Part shown: piece by piece, positions 46,851-64,000 of the stretch
Position numbering within the stretch: position 1 is the stretch's first letter
How the letters are laid out: every line of letters begins with the position of its first letter
Assembly: GCF_964199755.1 (NCBI RefSeq)
Contig: NC_133901.1
Coordinates: 51,309,324 to 51,373,323 of the forward strand
Source: Larus michahellis
Lineage: Eukaryota; Chordata; Aves; Charadriiformes; Laridae
Reading direction: 5' to 3'
DNA length: 64,000 bases
The notes under the pieces: model-generated
Database searches by the model: none
Told to the model about the DNA's origin: nothing
What the model saw: only the letters and a program-made list of their open reading frames with translations
Made by a program: the position numbers and the translations under genes

Positions 46851-49489
46851 TTGAATAAGCAGGACTCTGCTAAAAACCACTTCTTTGGGTTGCAGTACCA
46901 AGGAGATACAGCTAGGGAGGTACTGGGGACTTGTGGGAGAGGGACGTCCTGGGGAAGGTCTGTAGGACGCCTGCTGTATTTGTGCTGGACCAGAGAGCAT
47001 GATGTCCATGTCCTGGCCCCATGGGGAGGGAGTGGAAAGTGGGAGGCTGTACGTGCTCAGCTGCATCAGGAAGGCAGGCGGCATTTGGAAAGCAGGATCC
47101 CTCTCCCAGGGCTCTCTGCTGCCAACTTGCTCACTTCATTATTTACTGTTGACCATCTCTGGTGTCTGCAGCTTTTAAGGTTTTCCCGAGGTTGTGTCAG
47201 CTGTTTGGTGCCATTGTACAGAGCGCTCTCAGCTCAGAGCTGGTGTGTGTTTTGCCATCTGGTCTGGATCCTACATGGTGCAATACCTCTGACTGCAGAA
47301 ACAGACCCCATCATCTTCTCCATATAGGATTGGGAAGGAGAAACTTGAACCAACTAGCCAGCCTGCAGAACCACTGGCCACACACTTGCATGCACCAGTT
47401 GCCCCGTGTGTGTACTGGCTGAGTCTGTCCTGCTCAGAATTCAGACTGGTCTGGTGTAACATTAATTGAAATGGCTGCATGGAAAACCTCGGGCTGAAAA
47501 ATCAGTACCTAAACCAGGTCTTGACTTTTCCCCACTGGCTCCAACAGCGGATCATGACAACAGTGTGCTGGAGCTGGCCTTCTTCTCTGTATGTTTGGGT
47601 TTATCTTTCATCTGCTGAATCCTGCAACAGTCAGCAGTAGCCAGCCTTGTGCACCCCCACCCCAAATGAACCTCATCTCTGTGAGACAAGTGGAGGATCT
47701 TCACAAGCATCATAGCAACATGGAGAACAACGAAAGCCACACAGAAACTACTCAAGGTAAAGTGCAGCTACTAAAGCAAGTTAAAAGGGAAGGAGGAACT
47801 CGTGTTGCTTTTGGCTTCAGCTGGGGAGAAGAGAAGGGAGAATTTTCTTTTCCTCCATAGCCATGTCACCCAAGTGAAAGGGAAACTGATTCTCCCTTCA
47901 ATTTCTTCTCCAGGCAAAGCTGGGTCTTTATGAGAGATGCTTGTTCTGGCTTTGCTCTGTTCCCACCTGTGCTTGAGATCAGCACTAGGTGGAGGGGCAG
48001 GGTGTGTGGAAGGGGTGGAGGGGAAGGATCAGGTATGCAAAGAGCTCAGGTCCTTCATCAAGGAGTAGGAGAGGATTATGGAACCACCTGGTTTGGGTTA
48101 TCAGGGAGAGGAGTTGGACTCAGCTGTGAGTCAGGCTCAGTGGAGGGGATGATATTAAAGAGAGGCCCAGGCCCTTCTTTTGTCCCTCAGGGGGAAGAGC
48201 CGTGGTGGAGAAGGGAGTTAAGCCCAATGGTATGTGTTTGGTGGAAGGCTGCTGGATGGAGGCTCCAGGACAGCACAGAGACTAGCCACTGAAGCTACCT
48301 CAGCAGCGCTGGTGCCCAGTGGCAAGGTAGGATCCAAGTGACAATGAATGGTCTTGTCTCGGATGCGCTGCATCTATGTTCTAGATATTTATTTGAATGT
48401 ACGTTGCAGACATGGTGGTTGTGCTTCCAGTGGTAGCTGTTTCAGTGCAGGGTAACTTGGCTCCCTCATTTTAGATTAGCTCAGAGCAAAGAATAATCTT
48501 GTTACAGTGAAGCTGGGCTGACATCTGCGACTGCTTTCAGCATCTGCTCACCAATACCTCCAGCAGCAGCTGCTCCCTGTGGAATAGGCTTTGGCAAAGA
48601 CCGAGTGGTTCATATGCTTTGCTTGTGAGGGATCTCTGTGTCCTAGGGAGGATTCCTTCTTAGCAAAGAACTTGCTTCCTCTCTGCATGCTAACAACATT
48701 GCAGAAACCTGGGTTGTGCCAGGTTTGCCTGTCCTATTCATCCAAGTAAGATAGCTTGTTGTGGTGATGTGTTTTGGCTTTGTTTTTTTCCCTAGGAGAA
48801 AAGTAAAACATTAGGGGTGTGCTTTCCCCTTGGAGTGTGGGGGGGACGAAGGGAACGGAGGTTGCCCTGGGTCGGGATGTCCTGCTTCCCTGCTGCACAT
48901 GGAGCTTTCCTGGGCTCTTGGAGGAACCTGCTGCATCCCCCTGCCTTTGCTGAAGCAGCACGTCCCCCTGGGGCACGTACATCTCAGGAGAGCCACCTCG
49001 GTTTTACAGCTTTCCCCACAGAAACTGGGCAGGGTCAGGACAGCAGGGCAGGTTGCTGCAGCCGGCCTCTCCCCAGGGGACTGCCGTTTGGAGCAGGAGT
49101 GCCGGGGGGGCTCCCTGCCCTGGGCTGCCAGGAGCCCGAAGGCACTGGCACCATCCAGCACGGTGGGGAAGCCCGAGCCAGGAGAGGCTCGACCTTCCTG
49201 CCGCAGTGGGTGCCCGCAGGCAGGGAGCAGGGAGGGTGCTTGTTCTCCCCTTTGTACTGTGTCTGCAGGCTCCGGCTGTCCTGAGGAGCCAGGCATTTGA
49301 TTTGTAAGTGAGGAACAGAGATGGCTCCTCCAAACCTCAGGCCCCTGTTTCAACTTGGGCTGCCTCGTGCTGGCGCTCCCAAGGATGCTCGCCTGGCCCT
49401 CGCCTGGGCTGCTGGTGCTTGACTTCTGAGCCTTCAGACGCAGGTTCATGCTCTCAATAACCAGACAGGCAGAAGCCTTAAAGGGATTG
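46851..49489. other. Intergenic, nothing recognised
   Basis: No gene was recognised between the LINE relic and the PITX3 3' end. The interval 48.8-49.4 kb is moderately GC-rich without being a clear CpG island. Confidence 0.5.
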
Positions 49490-50474
49490 TGCCAACTTTT
49501 ATTTTATTTTATTATCTTTTTTGGAAATGGGATTTGGAGAAGGGGAGGGAAGGAGATGTGCAAGGGGGAGCTGATTGTTGCAAAAGGGGAGGCTTTGGAT
49601 GTACACTGGCAAAGGTGTTCCTGTCTGACTGGAAATGACTGAAGCAGTAAAGCATGACAGGCAGGACACTGCCTCGGTGGGTGTGCTTGCTTTACAGGGT
49701 TTTTGGTTTTAAGGTCTACTTTGTAGGTTATTTCCTGTACAAAACAAAAAAGCCTATTTTAATGTCTATATATGTATTTGTATATATATGATATATATAT
49801 ACACACACATAATTTATATCCTTACAACTCCCAGTTCCTAAAGGCTTCAAGTCTGAAGGGCCATGCACATATCTGCATTATAAAGAGAGTTGCCAATTGA
49901 CTGAGACAAGGCTTTCCTTACTGGCTGTGTGATAAATAAGTGGGCAAGACGCCTCTAACTGAAGCCTCGCATGTGTGCAGGTAGAAGCAGTCAGCCGAGC
50001 ACCGAATGGCGTCCCCCACGTTGCCCTGTCCCTGGCTGTTCCCTGCAGGGCTGGTGTCTGGCTGCCCGTGCTGTCCCAGGGATCTGGGGAGCTCACCCCT
50101 GCGGGGCTCGGAGGGGCAGATAGAAACACACTTGGTTCTGCGGTCCCTGGGTTAGGCACCCCGCACGTTGGGGCTCCTACTTCCCCATGGGGCTTCCAGT
50201 AGACTGTTTTGGTTTCTTTACCACAAAGGAGGAGGTTTGGTGGGCAAGAGGGGAAGGGGTTTGGGAGGGGAAAGACAGTCAAAATTCACCATACAATAGT
50301 TAGACAAATCTTCATGGAGGTCCGTCTGCCTGCTCGCCGCTCGCTCTCGCTCTCTCTCACTTTCTTGCTCTCTCGTGTTCACTCTCATTCTCTGCAGGAC
50401 GTACGCTGTTGTAGGGCTAAAGGTCTCCTTTTGTCAGGCTAAGGTCAAGTCCCTGGTTGGCGGAGGGCAGCCCT
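49490..50474 (-). other. PITX3: PITX3 3' UTR with clustered polyadenylation signals
   Basis: Read on the minus strand, about 980 bases follow the PITX3 stop. They end at three overlapping AATAAA copies (complement of 49498-49513). The UTR holds a TA/CA microsatellite at 49766-49810 and a purine-rich (GA-type) tract at about 50333-50397, which is CT-rich on the plus strand. Confidence 0.7.
49766..49810 (+). repeat. TA/CA microsatellite in PITX3 3' UTR
   Basis: Alternating TATATATG/ATATATATAT units run into (CA)5. The TA part is self-complementary and likely length-variable. Confidence 0.85.
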
Positions 50475-56967
<6,493 letters not shown>

Positions 56968-56999
56968 GGGGCAGGGATGGGTGGCGGAGGAGGAGGAAT
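56968..56999 (-). other. PITX3: PITX3 5' UTR portion of the first coding exon
   Basis: On the minus strand the acceptor GCTTTTTCAG ends at 57000, leaving 32 bases of C-rich 5' UTR before the ATG at 56967. A non-coding upstream exon must therefore exist at higher coordinates. I could not place it; donor-like sites on the minus strand near 60480 and 63310 are possibilities without further support. Confidence 0.75.
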
Positions 57000-59099
57000 C
57001 TGAAAAAGCAGCAAGGGTGATTAGGGAGATGAATCTCTGTGTGTGGTTTCTCCCCACCCCCTCTAAGAGGGACTTGCCAACCCTTGAGGAAAGGTCTAGG
57101 AAAAGCAAAGGATCCCTGTGTGATCCTTGGACCCCTTTGAGTTTCCTGGCTGGAAAATGGACATGCCGGGCTTTCTGCTGAGCTTCCCTATAAATCAAAG
57201 ATCATCTAGTGACACTTCTATTTGCAGCCTTCAGAGAAAGAGCCTCCAATTTATAGGTGACATTCAGACTGAAATAGCAACGCCAGGAGCATGCTGTGTA
57301 ACGGAGATCTGAGGAAGTGGTTCTGGGCCAGCCAAGGGCTGTTAGCACCTTCCCCAGACATCCCACCTCTCCCATCCTCCCTGCCCAGCTTCCCTCCTCT
57401 TTCTCTCTCCCTTCTCCACAAACAGTAGAGCCCAAGTAAAGCTTTCCAGAGAGCACTAATGCCGATGTACATGCACACATCCCAGAAGAAAAGCACTCCT
57501 GTGCGTGGCACTGATAGGAAGGCACTTCTGCCTGCACAGCCGCTGCCATCAGCAGGGACCCAGGCAGTACAAGTGGACTCCTTTAGGGTACATAAGGATC
57601 CCTGGAGCCTGAATTAACACGGGAATCGCATTACACACCCTTGGGTGCCCGGCAGTGAGTGATCCTGGCTGCAGCAGCAGCTCACTTCCAGCCTTAGGTC
57701 ATCCTGGCTGAAGGCTCCCGGTGTCCCCTCAAGTGACCATCCTGTGCCCGTGAGCCACCTCCCCTGGCTGAAAGCATCCCAGCTGGGAAGCTGGCAGTGC
57801 TGCTCCCCACACCAGCAGACACCACTGGGACTCCTCTACCACTTCTTTCCACACCTCTCTGTCCCATGATCATTCTCATCACACTCTTCTCGGGGCGGGT
57901 GGGGGGGGCCCTGCACCCTCCACCTGTACTGCCCAGAAGAGCTCGGCTGAGAGCACCACTTTATTCTGGACCATGCTGGACACTCATGAAGAGGCAGGCA
58001 CAAAGCAGTAAGTGCTACAAGCCTAGCCACATCACCATGGAAAGGTGAGCTGGCCCTGTGTTAGCCCTTAACCTGAGTTTCGGATCATAACCCTGCCATA
58101 CGCGGGATGATGCATTGCCACCAATGCAGGTGTAATGGCTCCCACAGGCTGGACCGCTTCGAGGGGACCACTGCAGCTCCTGAAGCTCCAGTCACCCCAG
58201 CTAGTACCTCACCTTCTCAGTGAGGGAGCCTCTCGCTCCAAAGCACAACAGCAGCTGAGGCACCATGCTGGGATCTGGGACCCCTGGGTTTAGGGGGTTT
58301 GGACCAGGCATTTGGGACTCCCAAACTGCAGGTGGCGGACAGTTGTGAAGACTGGATTCTAGCTGGTGAAGGACTGCCTGGCCCCTCAAATCCACGTGTG
58401 TCAGGGATGGAGCCTGCTGAAGGCAGTATTTCGTCTGGACTGCGCTAGCATTTAGACATGTAAACAAGAGATTAATCACATAGCTGTTGCACCTCCTTTG
58501 GAGGTGGATGACAGTGACTAAGAATGTATTTTCAGAGCTGTCTAAAGCCTCCTGTCAATTTGAGCGGGGCTGCGACCAGCGCCCTTGGCAAGGCTGCCCC
58601 CCATACCTGCAGCATGCTTCCCAGGCCGTGGCGAGAGGGCAAGGAGCCATTTCTAATGGCTATCCGCCTGGTTTCTGCAGCAGATCTCACTCACAGAACC
58701 CCCAGCAGCTTCCCCTCACTCTCCCCTTCTCTTGACCTCCATCCCCAGCCTTTCCTGGATGCCGATGAATCTGTCTCGACACTGGCCTCAATCAGAGCTC
58801 ATCTAATGAAGGGACCCTGTGCTGGTTTCACCGTCCTTTGCCTTGCTCCGGGCTTCTCCTCTCCTATGGGAGAGAAGTGGCCAGGGCTCCATCTTTGCCG
58901 TGAGGCTGGTTTCCATTTCCACCTCGCTGCGAGCCTGACCTTTGATGTCCGCTGGCTGTGCAAGCTCCTGGCAGCAGCAGGGCACAGCCCTGTTGCTTTT
59001 TGCCATGTGTACGTACACGAAGTGATGTGACAGGGGCTGTGTTTTCTTTAATACCTTTGCATGGAGTAGGGGGAGTCCATCTGCTGCTGATATTGCTGT

Positions 59100-59340
59100 G
59101 GCTTTTAGCATTACTCTCGGAATTATGCAGAAACGCGCAGTGAATTAATTCCATGGATTAAGTCTTGATTAAGATGTGTGTCACTTTGCTGTCTCAGAAT
59201 TTATTAAGAGCCCTTCTTGAGGCGGCGGCAGATGGAATTTCTGCCCAATGTTTGTAGATGATAATTTCCCCTCTTCTACAGCCATTTGCATATGATTGCA
59301 TCTGTCAAGCACAATTTCCTCTCTTCTAGGGCTTGACTCT
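59100..59340. promoter_or_regulatory. Candidate enhancer with bicoid-type and octamer motifs
   Basis: This AT-rich, repeat-free block contains GGATTA at 59155-59160 (TAATCC on the other strand, the K50 homeodomain site). It also has a nearby palindrome-like CTTGATTAAG at about 59164-59173 and a perfect POU octamer ATTTGCAT at 59284-59291. Motif matches of this length are common by chance; the clustering upstream of a K50 homeobox gene is the only reason for the call. Confidence 0.3.
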
Positions 59341-62300
59341 GTACTGGACCAGATTTAAGGAGGAATTCAGACTCCTGCCTTGCTGTAACCGAAGGCCAGT
59401 GTCCTCCTGCGCAAGGTCCTGTTTGCTTTGGGACTCTTTTTGCACATCTTGCGTTGCTTTCATCTGTGCAAACTAGAGTGGAGATGGGAAAACCAGGGAA
59501 GAGTATTTCACAGCTGGTTCCATAGGTGTAAATGACAACACAAGGTTCACGGCTCGGGGGAACCCAGACCCGATATTGGAAATTCACGCCCCATCCTGAA
59601 GCAGTCCAGTGTAGCGATTACAAGGTTGATCCAAGCCGCTGGGCACAACATAGTGTGCTTGCCCTGCCTCAGAGATGCAGTGGGCACCTAGATTAAAACT
59701 GGTTTTAAACCGTGGCCCATATTCAAGTTGAAACTGGGACTTGTGGCTCAGAGCAAGTTTGCTTTTTGAACTGAATTTAAAACTAGGAGGATTTCAGAGA
59801 GGAGACCTTGTATGCATACGTGTAATTCCATACCTATTGCATGCGCCCCACATGGTGGCACCAAGGAAAGCCTTCTCAGCTCGCTGTGAGCAGGTCATGG
59901 AGAAGCAAAAGCAAAGGGAGAGGGGGATCTGCTCAACACAGGTATGAAGGACCACAGGAAAAGCCTGTGATGGGGACAGCATGTGAGCTCTGTACCAACG
60001 TTTTTACCCAAAGGCAACCCCATGCCACTGACACAAAAGGCTGTAGGTATTATTCTAGATTATACAGCCCTTTTGGATTTAATTAAAGGAGCTTTCTTCC
60101 ACATTGGCTAGATCTCGCTGTAGGCAGAGGCACGTAGGCATTTAGAACGCTAAACCTTCATGGCATTTCAACTAAGTTGTTTGCCTGGTCTCAGGGAGTT
60201 ACTGAAATCGGCATCTCAAAAACGTCTTTAGAAAACATCAAAATTGTCATCTCCATCTGAGTCTTCAATCTCACTTTAACATAAAAGAATGGTTTCTTTA
60301 GGGACAGCTCCTGTACTAGTAACATGCAGCCATGTTTGCTCAGGGGTTTCAGGTTTTGTAAAACTAGCCTCGGCTCCTCGTCTGCTCCAGCACCGGTACC
60401 TCCTTCCATCGATGCATGTAATTGCTCCCAAGATAAAGGTTCCCAAATCTGTAACAAACATGCCTTTTCTTCCAGTCCCTACCTGTGCGCATCCTCTCCC
60501 TGGCTCCTGTGCGATGGTGCCAGCGGATGGGGAGCTGCCGTCCCTGCCCCACAGGCATGGTGGAGGGCAGGGGGAAGAGAGTGGCTCTGGCTCTAGGCTT
60601 TTTCTCCTTTCAGATTCACCCCCTTTCTATTTCTGTGTCAGTGCCAGGCTGCCCAGGCCAGGGCCATTGGGGCTGGAGGAGGAGGGCACTTCTACATGAG
60701 GAGGGCAACCTTGTTTACACAAAAAAAGCAAGCGAGGGTCCCTGTGACCTCTCTCCTGGATCTCAGTAACACGCCGCTCCATCACCCGGGAGCAAAGATG
60801 CCTTTGCTTGGTTTTTTGTTTTTTGTTTTTGTTGGTTTTTTTTTTTGAGGGGTGGGAAGGAAACATAAAGGCTGACTTCGAGCCAAGTAAGGCTAATTAT
60901 AGTGGCGGCTTTTGTGATGTGGATGTTGCCCGCTGAGCGCTGCCTTCAGATTGACAAGCGTGTGCTGCTCGGCTCCCTGCGCTGCCATCAGGGAGCAGGC
61001 TACCTGCTGAACCTGCTTTGGCAGGTTGATCTGGAGGGGAAAAGCTGTCTCGGGTTGTTTTAATGTTATTTGGCTTCCCATGGGCATGTAGGGATGCTTC
61101 AGCAGGGGCCTGATACTTGGGATCCCTCGGCAGCAGCACTCGGACCACTGGTGACCTACAGGTAGGAGGGAAGCCCAGCTGGCCCAGCTCTCTCTGGTGG
61201 ACCTGTGAGTTTCCCCCACTGCCTTGCACCTCCGGGCCAGGACCACAGTAGCTGCAGCCTCCCCAAAAGCCTTGGGATTGCTGGTTTCCATAAAGGGTTC
61301 AGGGTTATCCCTCAGGCCAGAAGGTGCTCTGCAATCAGTTGGAGGGGAAGTGATTTTCTTTCTTCCATCCCCTGAGGTGAAGGTGTGATGTTACACTGGA
61401 TGTTTTAGGGTCAGAGCTGTCTCTTCCTGCTCCATCAATCCCAGAAGTCAAACTGCTGGGAGTAACTAGATTCCCGATGGAGTCTGGCCGATTGCTTCAC
61501 CCCTCTTGTGCTCACGTCCCTGTGTGTTGGCAACTTTTAGCAGAGATAAACATTTGGGACTCTATTTAACTGTACCTTTTCAGGAAGGTGATCTGCCTCT
61601 GTACTTTGGTCCCCAGGAGGAGCTGAGCTAAGGTGGAGCACCCTCTGCCCCATGTCGAAGGGGAAGGGGCTGAGGCTGTGCCTGTCCCCTCCTGGAAGAG
61701 CATTTTGTTCTCCAGATACATGCATTTGTTCGGGGGATGGTGCCATCTGAGTTCCCGCTGGCTGCGATTTCAAGTGCCACAGCACGCACAGCACATCAAT
61801 CGCATGGCGACACAAGAGGCAGGCCTCTCTTTGCCGGCCGACAGGAGTGCTGCCTGCAAGGGCTCTCTCCCTGCAGCTAGAAAGCTAAAAGGATGGGATG
61901 CAAGACAAGAGTTAATCTTCGTTTCCTCAAGACTATAGAAATACAACGATGGGGAGACCAGGGTCACCCACTGCTAAACATCTCAGCGTAGCTTTAAGTC
62001 TCTAATCTTAATGGAATTGCAGCAGGAACCGAGCGCGACCATTAATCACTGGAAGATAAACAGCAGCAGCCAACCGGTGACCCAGAGCAGAGAGCCATTA
62101 CGGGACAGGAGAGCGAGCCGCCTGCCTCCAAAAACTTCAGGCTGTGCACAGCCCCAGGCTGGCTGAGCAGCGCTTTTGGGCGCGCACTCAGAAATGGATC
62201 ATCGACCTCCAGCAAGGGCTGAGTCACAGGTTATAATAAACTTTATTTCTCCATTTAGGCCTTGCACTTGGGCATTAACCCCTGAGCTCCGGCGCTGGGT

Positions 62301-62969
62301 GGTTTCGTAGCAGTGTGTGCTGCTTTGAAGCCTGGAACGTGGTTTGGGGTTGGCTTTTTTTTTCCTCCCATCAGCAGGAATTGCCGAAGCTCCCTGAGGC
62401 ACTTGGTATCTTATTGTCATTGGAGCAAGTTGCTTGGCTTGGTGGGCAGTGCCCCACACGCGGTGTGGGCTGCGAGAGCATCGCCGGCACCGTGTGGTGC
62501 CATGCAAACCGCAGCGGCACAGGCTGGCTTTCTGAGGAGGGCGTCCAGGCTGTTTCCACTCTCTTCTCTTCTTATGCGCGGCTCCAGGGAGAAGTTCCTG
62601 ATAACGCATGGCGGGGAGAGGATGGGGAGATAAAGGTGCTGTCGCTGACTTGGCTTATGATGTAGGTAAAACCAGTTGGCTGTTCTGGGACTCCATCCTT
62701 CATCTCAGAAATAACGTTAATAAGCCTGTCTGAGCTGGTAGAGGCAATGAAGCAAAATTTCTTTAAGTGCTTCCAGATCCTCAGATAAGAGGTGCTAGGG
62801 AAATGCTCAGCCTTGCTGGACACTGCCTAATGCATTCCCTGGGGGCTGGCGGCAGCCTGCAAGGTGAGAGCAAGCTGCCCGCTTCCTCCGCTTTGACAGG
62901 AGCCTCCAGCTGCAGAGGAGGGCGAGAGCCGAAACCCCTGCTCTGGGCGGCAGAGGGTTAATAAACCGC

Positions 62970-63060
62970 CTGTATTCCAGAGGATTATCACAATGGAAAC
63001 GTCCCAAGGATTGACAGCTCCATACCCATGTCCGCAGCAAAAAAAGCCCACAATGGAATG
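62970..63060. promoter_or_regulatory. Candidate enhancer with K50, SOX and TALE motifs
   Basis: Within about 40 bases there are GGATTA (62982-62987), the SOX core ACAATGG (62990-62996) and TTGACAG (63011-63017), a MEIS/TGIF-type site. The spacing is compact and the flanks carry no repeat. Autoregulation by PITX3 would be one reading, but this is inference from short motifs only. Confidence 0.3.
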
Positions 63061-64000
63061 TGTCCCGTTTGCTTATTTGATGAGCCGTACCATGCCCCTG
63101 TGCCGGGGAAGCGCTCTGATGTAACCATGCCCCGTACACAGCGCATCGTCCTCCTCGACGGGTGCGTCTGCGTCCCCCAGACCAGATCGGTGCAGACCCC
63201 ACTGAGCTAAAGTGTGGGGGTCTGCAGGGACAGGGCGATGTGCTTGGGCTTGGCTTAAAGCAAGCTATTTGCATTAGTATCTTTGGACCCCAGTGCTGCC
63301 CTTAGCCTACCTGGATAGTTTTTGAAATGGCACCCAGAATTTGGAAATGAAGAGCTAATCCTAACACAGAAGGAAAGTCCAGCCAGACCTTCTGCAAAGC
63401 TGGTTTTTTCCTAAACTAAATGTTCATACTTCTTGCATTCTTGTAAGACTTGCACTGTAGGTCTTCCCATGTCCATTTGGGCTTCTAGTATCCCTTGGAT
63501 GCTCTGCCTCAGTGGGGCTTCCAGCACCTTGGCTCCATCAGCCAGGACTGGGATTTTCTTTCTGACAGACTATGCAGTTATATTAATAAAGTCATGCTTT
63601 GGTATAGCTTATTTTGTTTGTTAGGCATCTGGAACAAAATAAATCAGCAAAGGCACAGGTTTGTCCAAACGAATTGTGATTGCATAAAGTTGCTGGCATG
63701 GCGAGGCTTCATGGTGCAGGAGCGCTGGGAGTGGGAGCATGGTCTGCAATTCCGGGGCGAGAAAAGTCCTTCAGGGAAATTAATCCCTCTGCTTTGGGGA
63801 AGGGAGAAGAGAGGCTGATTTCAGTAAGAAATTCTGCCTGCGAGAATCTTGCAACCAAAACAAAGGACCTGCTGAAGCGGCGTGCCTGGCCCAGGCCTGC
63901 CGACCCCCCTGGTCCCTGCCTGCCCTTGCCTGCTCCCACAGCTACGGTGGGATGGCTTCAAAGCATCCCACCCCAGCCCTGCGGGATCTGCCTGCATCTG

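Larger units (their letters stand above)
57000..64000. other. PITX3 upstream region: 5' UTR intron and/or promoter-distal DNA
   Basis: No protein-coding exon, known repeat or clear CpG island was recognised in the last 7 kb. A poly-T/G tract lies near 60808-60846. Two blocks with clustered homeodomain, POU or SOX-type motifs are listed separately. Confidence 0.5.

Noticed and set aside
46728-47327. 199-codon plus-strand frame as a possible gene
   Set aside because: Its start reads as a decayed CR1 reverse-transcriptase segment (INDLDDG), so it is a LINE relic running into unrelated sequence.
49490-50474. A miR-133 target site in the PITX3 3' UTR, as reported for mammals
   Set aside because: I scanned for the seed complement (TTTGGTCC on the plus strand) and did not find it.

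Overview
The window is vertebrate nuclear DNA from a bird. The repeats carry the lineage signal: CR1 LINE 3' ends with the typical ATTCTATG-like terminus, ERVL-type solo LTRs of the kind common in Neoaves, and a degraded class II (ERVK-like) LTR. Genes are split by canonical GT/AG introns and four GC-rich CpG islands are visible. I see nothing bacterial, no tRNA or rRNA gene and no CRISPR array. No species can be named; a neoavian bird is the likeliest source.

Layout. At 0.2-0.84 kb there is a CpG island with a possible first exon of a minus-strand gene that runs off the left edge. At 5.45-16.30 kb (+) lies a complete 14-exon NOLC1 (nucleolar phosphoprotein Nopp140), 699 codons in one unbroken frame, with a CpG-island promoter carrying YY1- and MYC-type sites. 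A solo ERVL LTR with a perfect 5-bp target duplication sits in its intron 8. At 19.45-20.28 kb a second gene-associated CpG island holds a 21-bp GC-rich tandem repeat; it is the probable promoter of the next gene. At 26.41-32.44 kb (+) lies a complete five-coding-exon UDP-glycosyltransferase, closest to UGT8 (ceramide galactosyltransferase), 532 codons. At 33-49 kb is a gene-poor interval with two more LTRs, an orphan CpG island (45.3-45.8 kb) and an old CR1 reverse-transcriptase relic. At 50.5-57.0 kb (-) lies the complete coding part of PITX3 (292 codons, K50 homeodomain, OAR motif). From 57 to 64 kb is PITX3 upstream DNA with candidate conserved regulatory blocks but no recognised gene.

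How it fits together. In mammals, as I recall, the order is NOLC1-ELOVL3-PITX3. Here the outer two genes are kept with the same relative orientations, but the middle position holds a UGT8-like gene and no ELOVL exon was recognised. The three genes do unrelated jobs: ribosome biogenesis, ER sphingolipid or lipophile glycosylation, and lens/midbrain transcription. The window reads as conserved synteny, not as an operon-like system. The most unusual item is the UGT8-like gene, whose donor-binding segment departs from UGT8 at two positions usually tied to sugar choice. All exon boundaries were derived by hand from splice sites, reading-phase continuity and family resemblance, without alignment tools.
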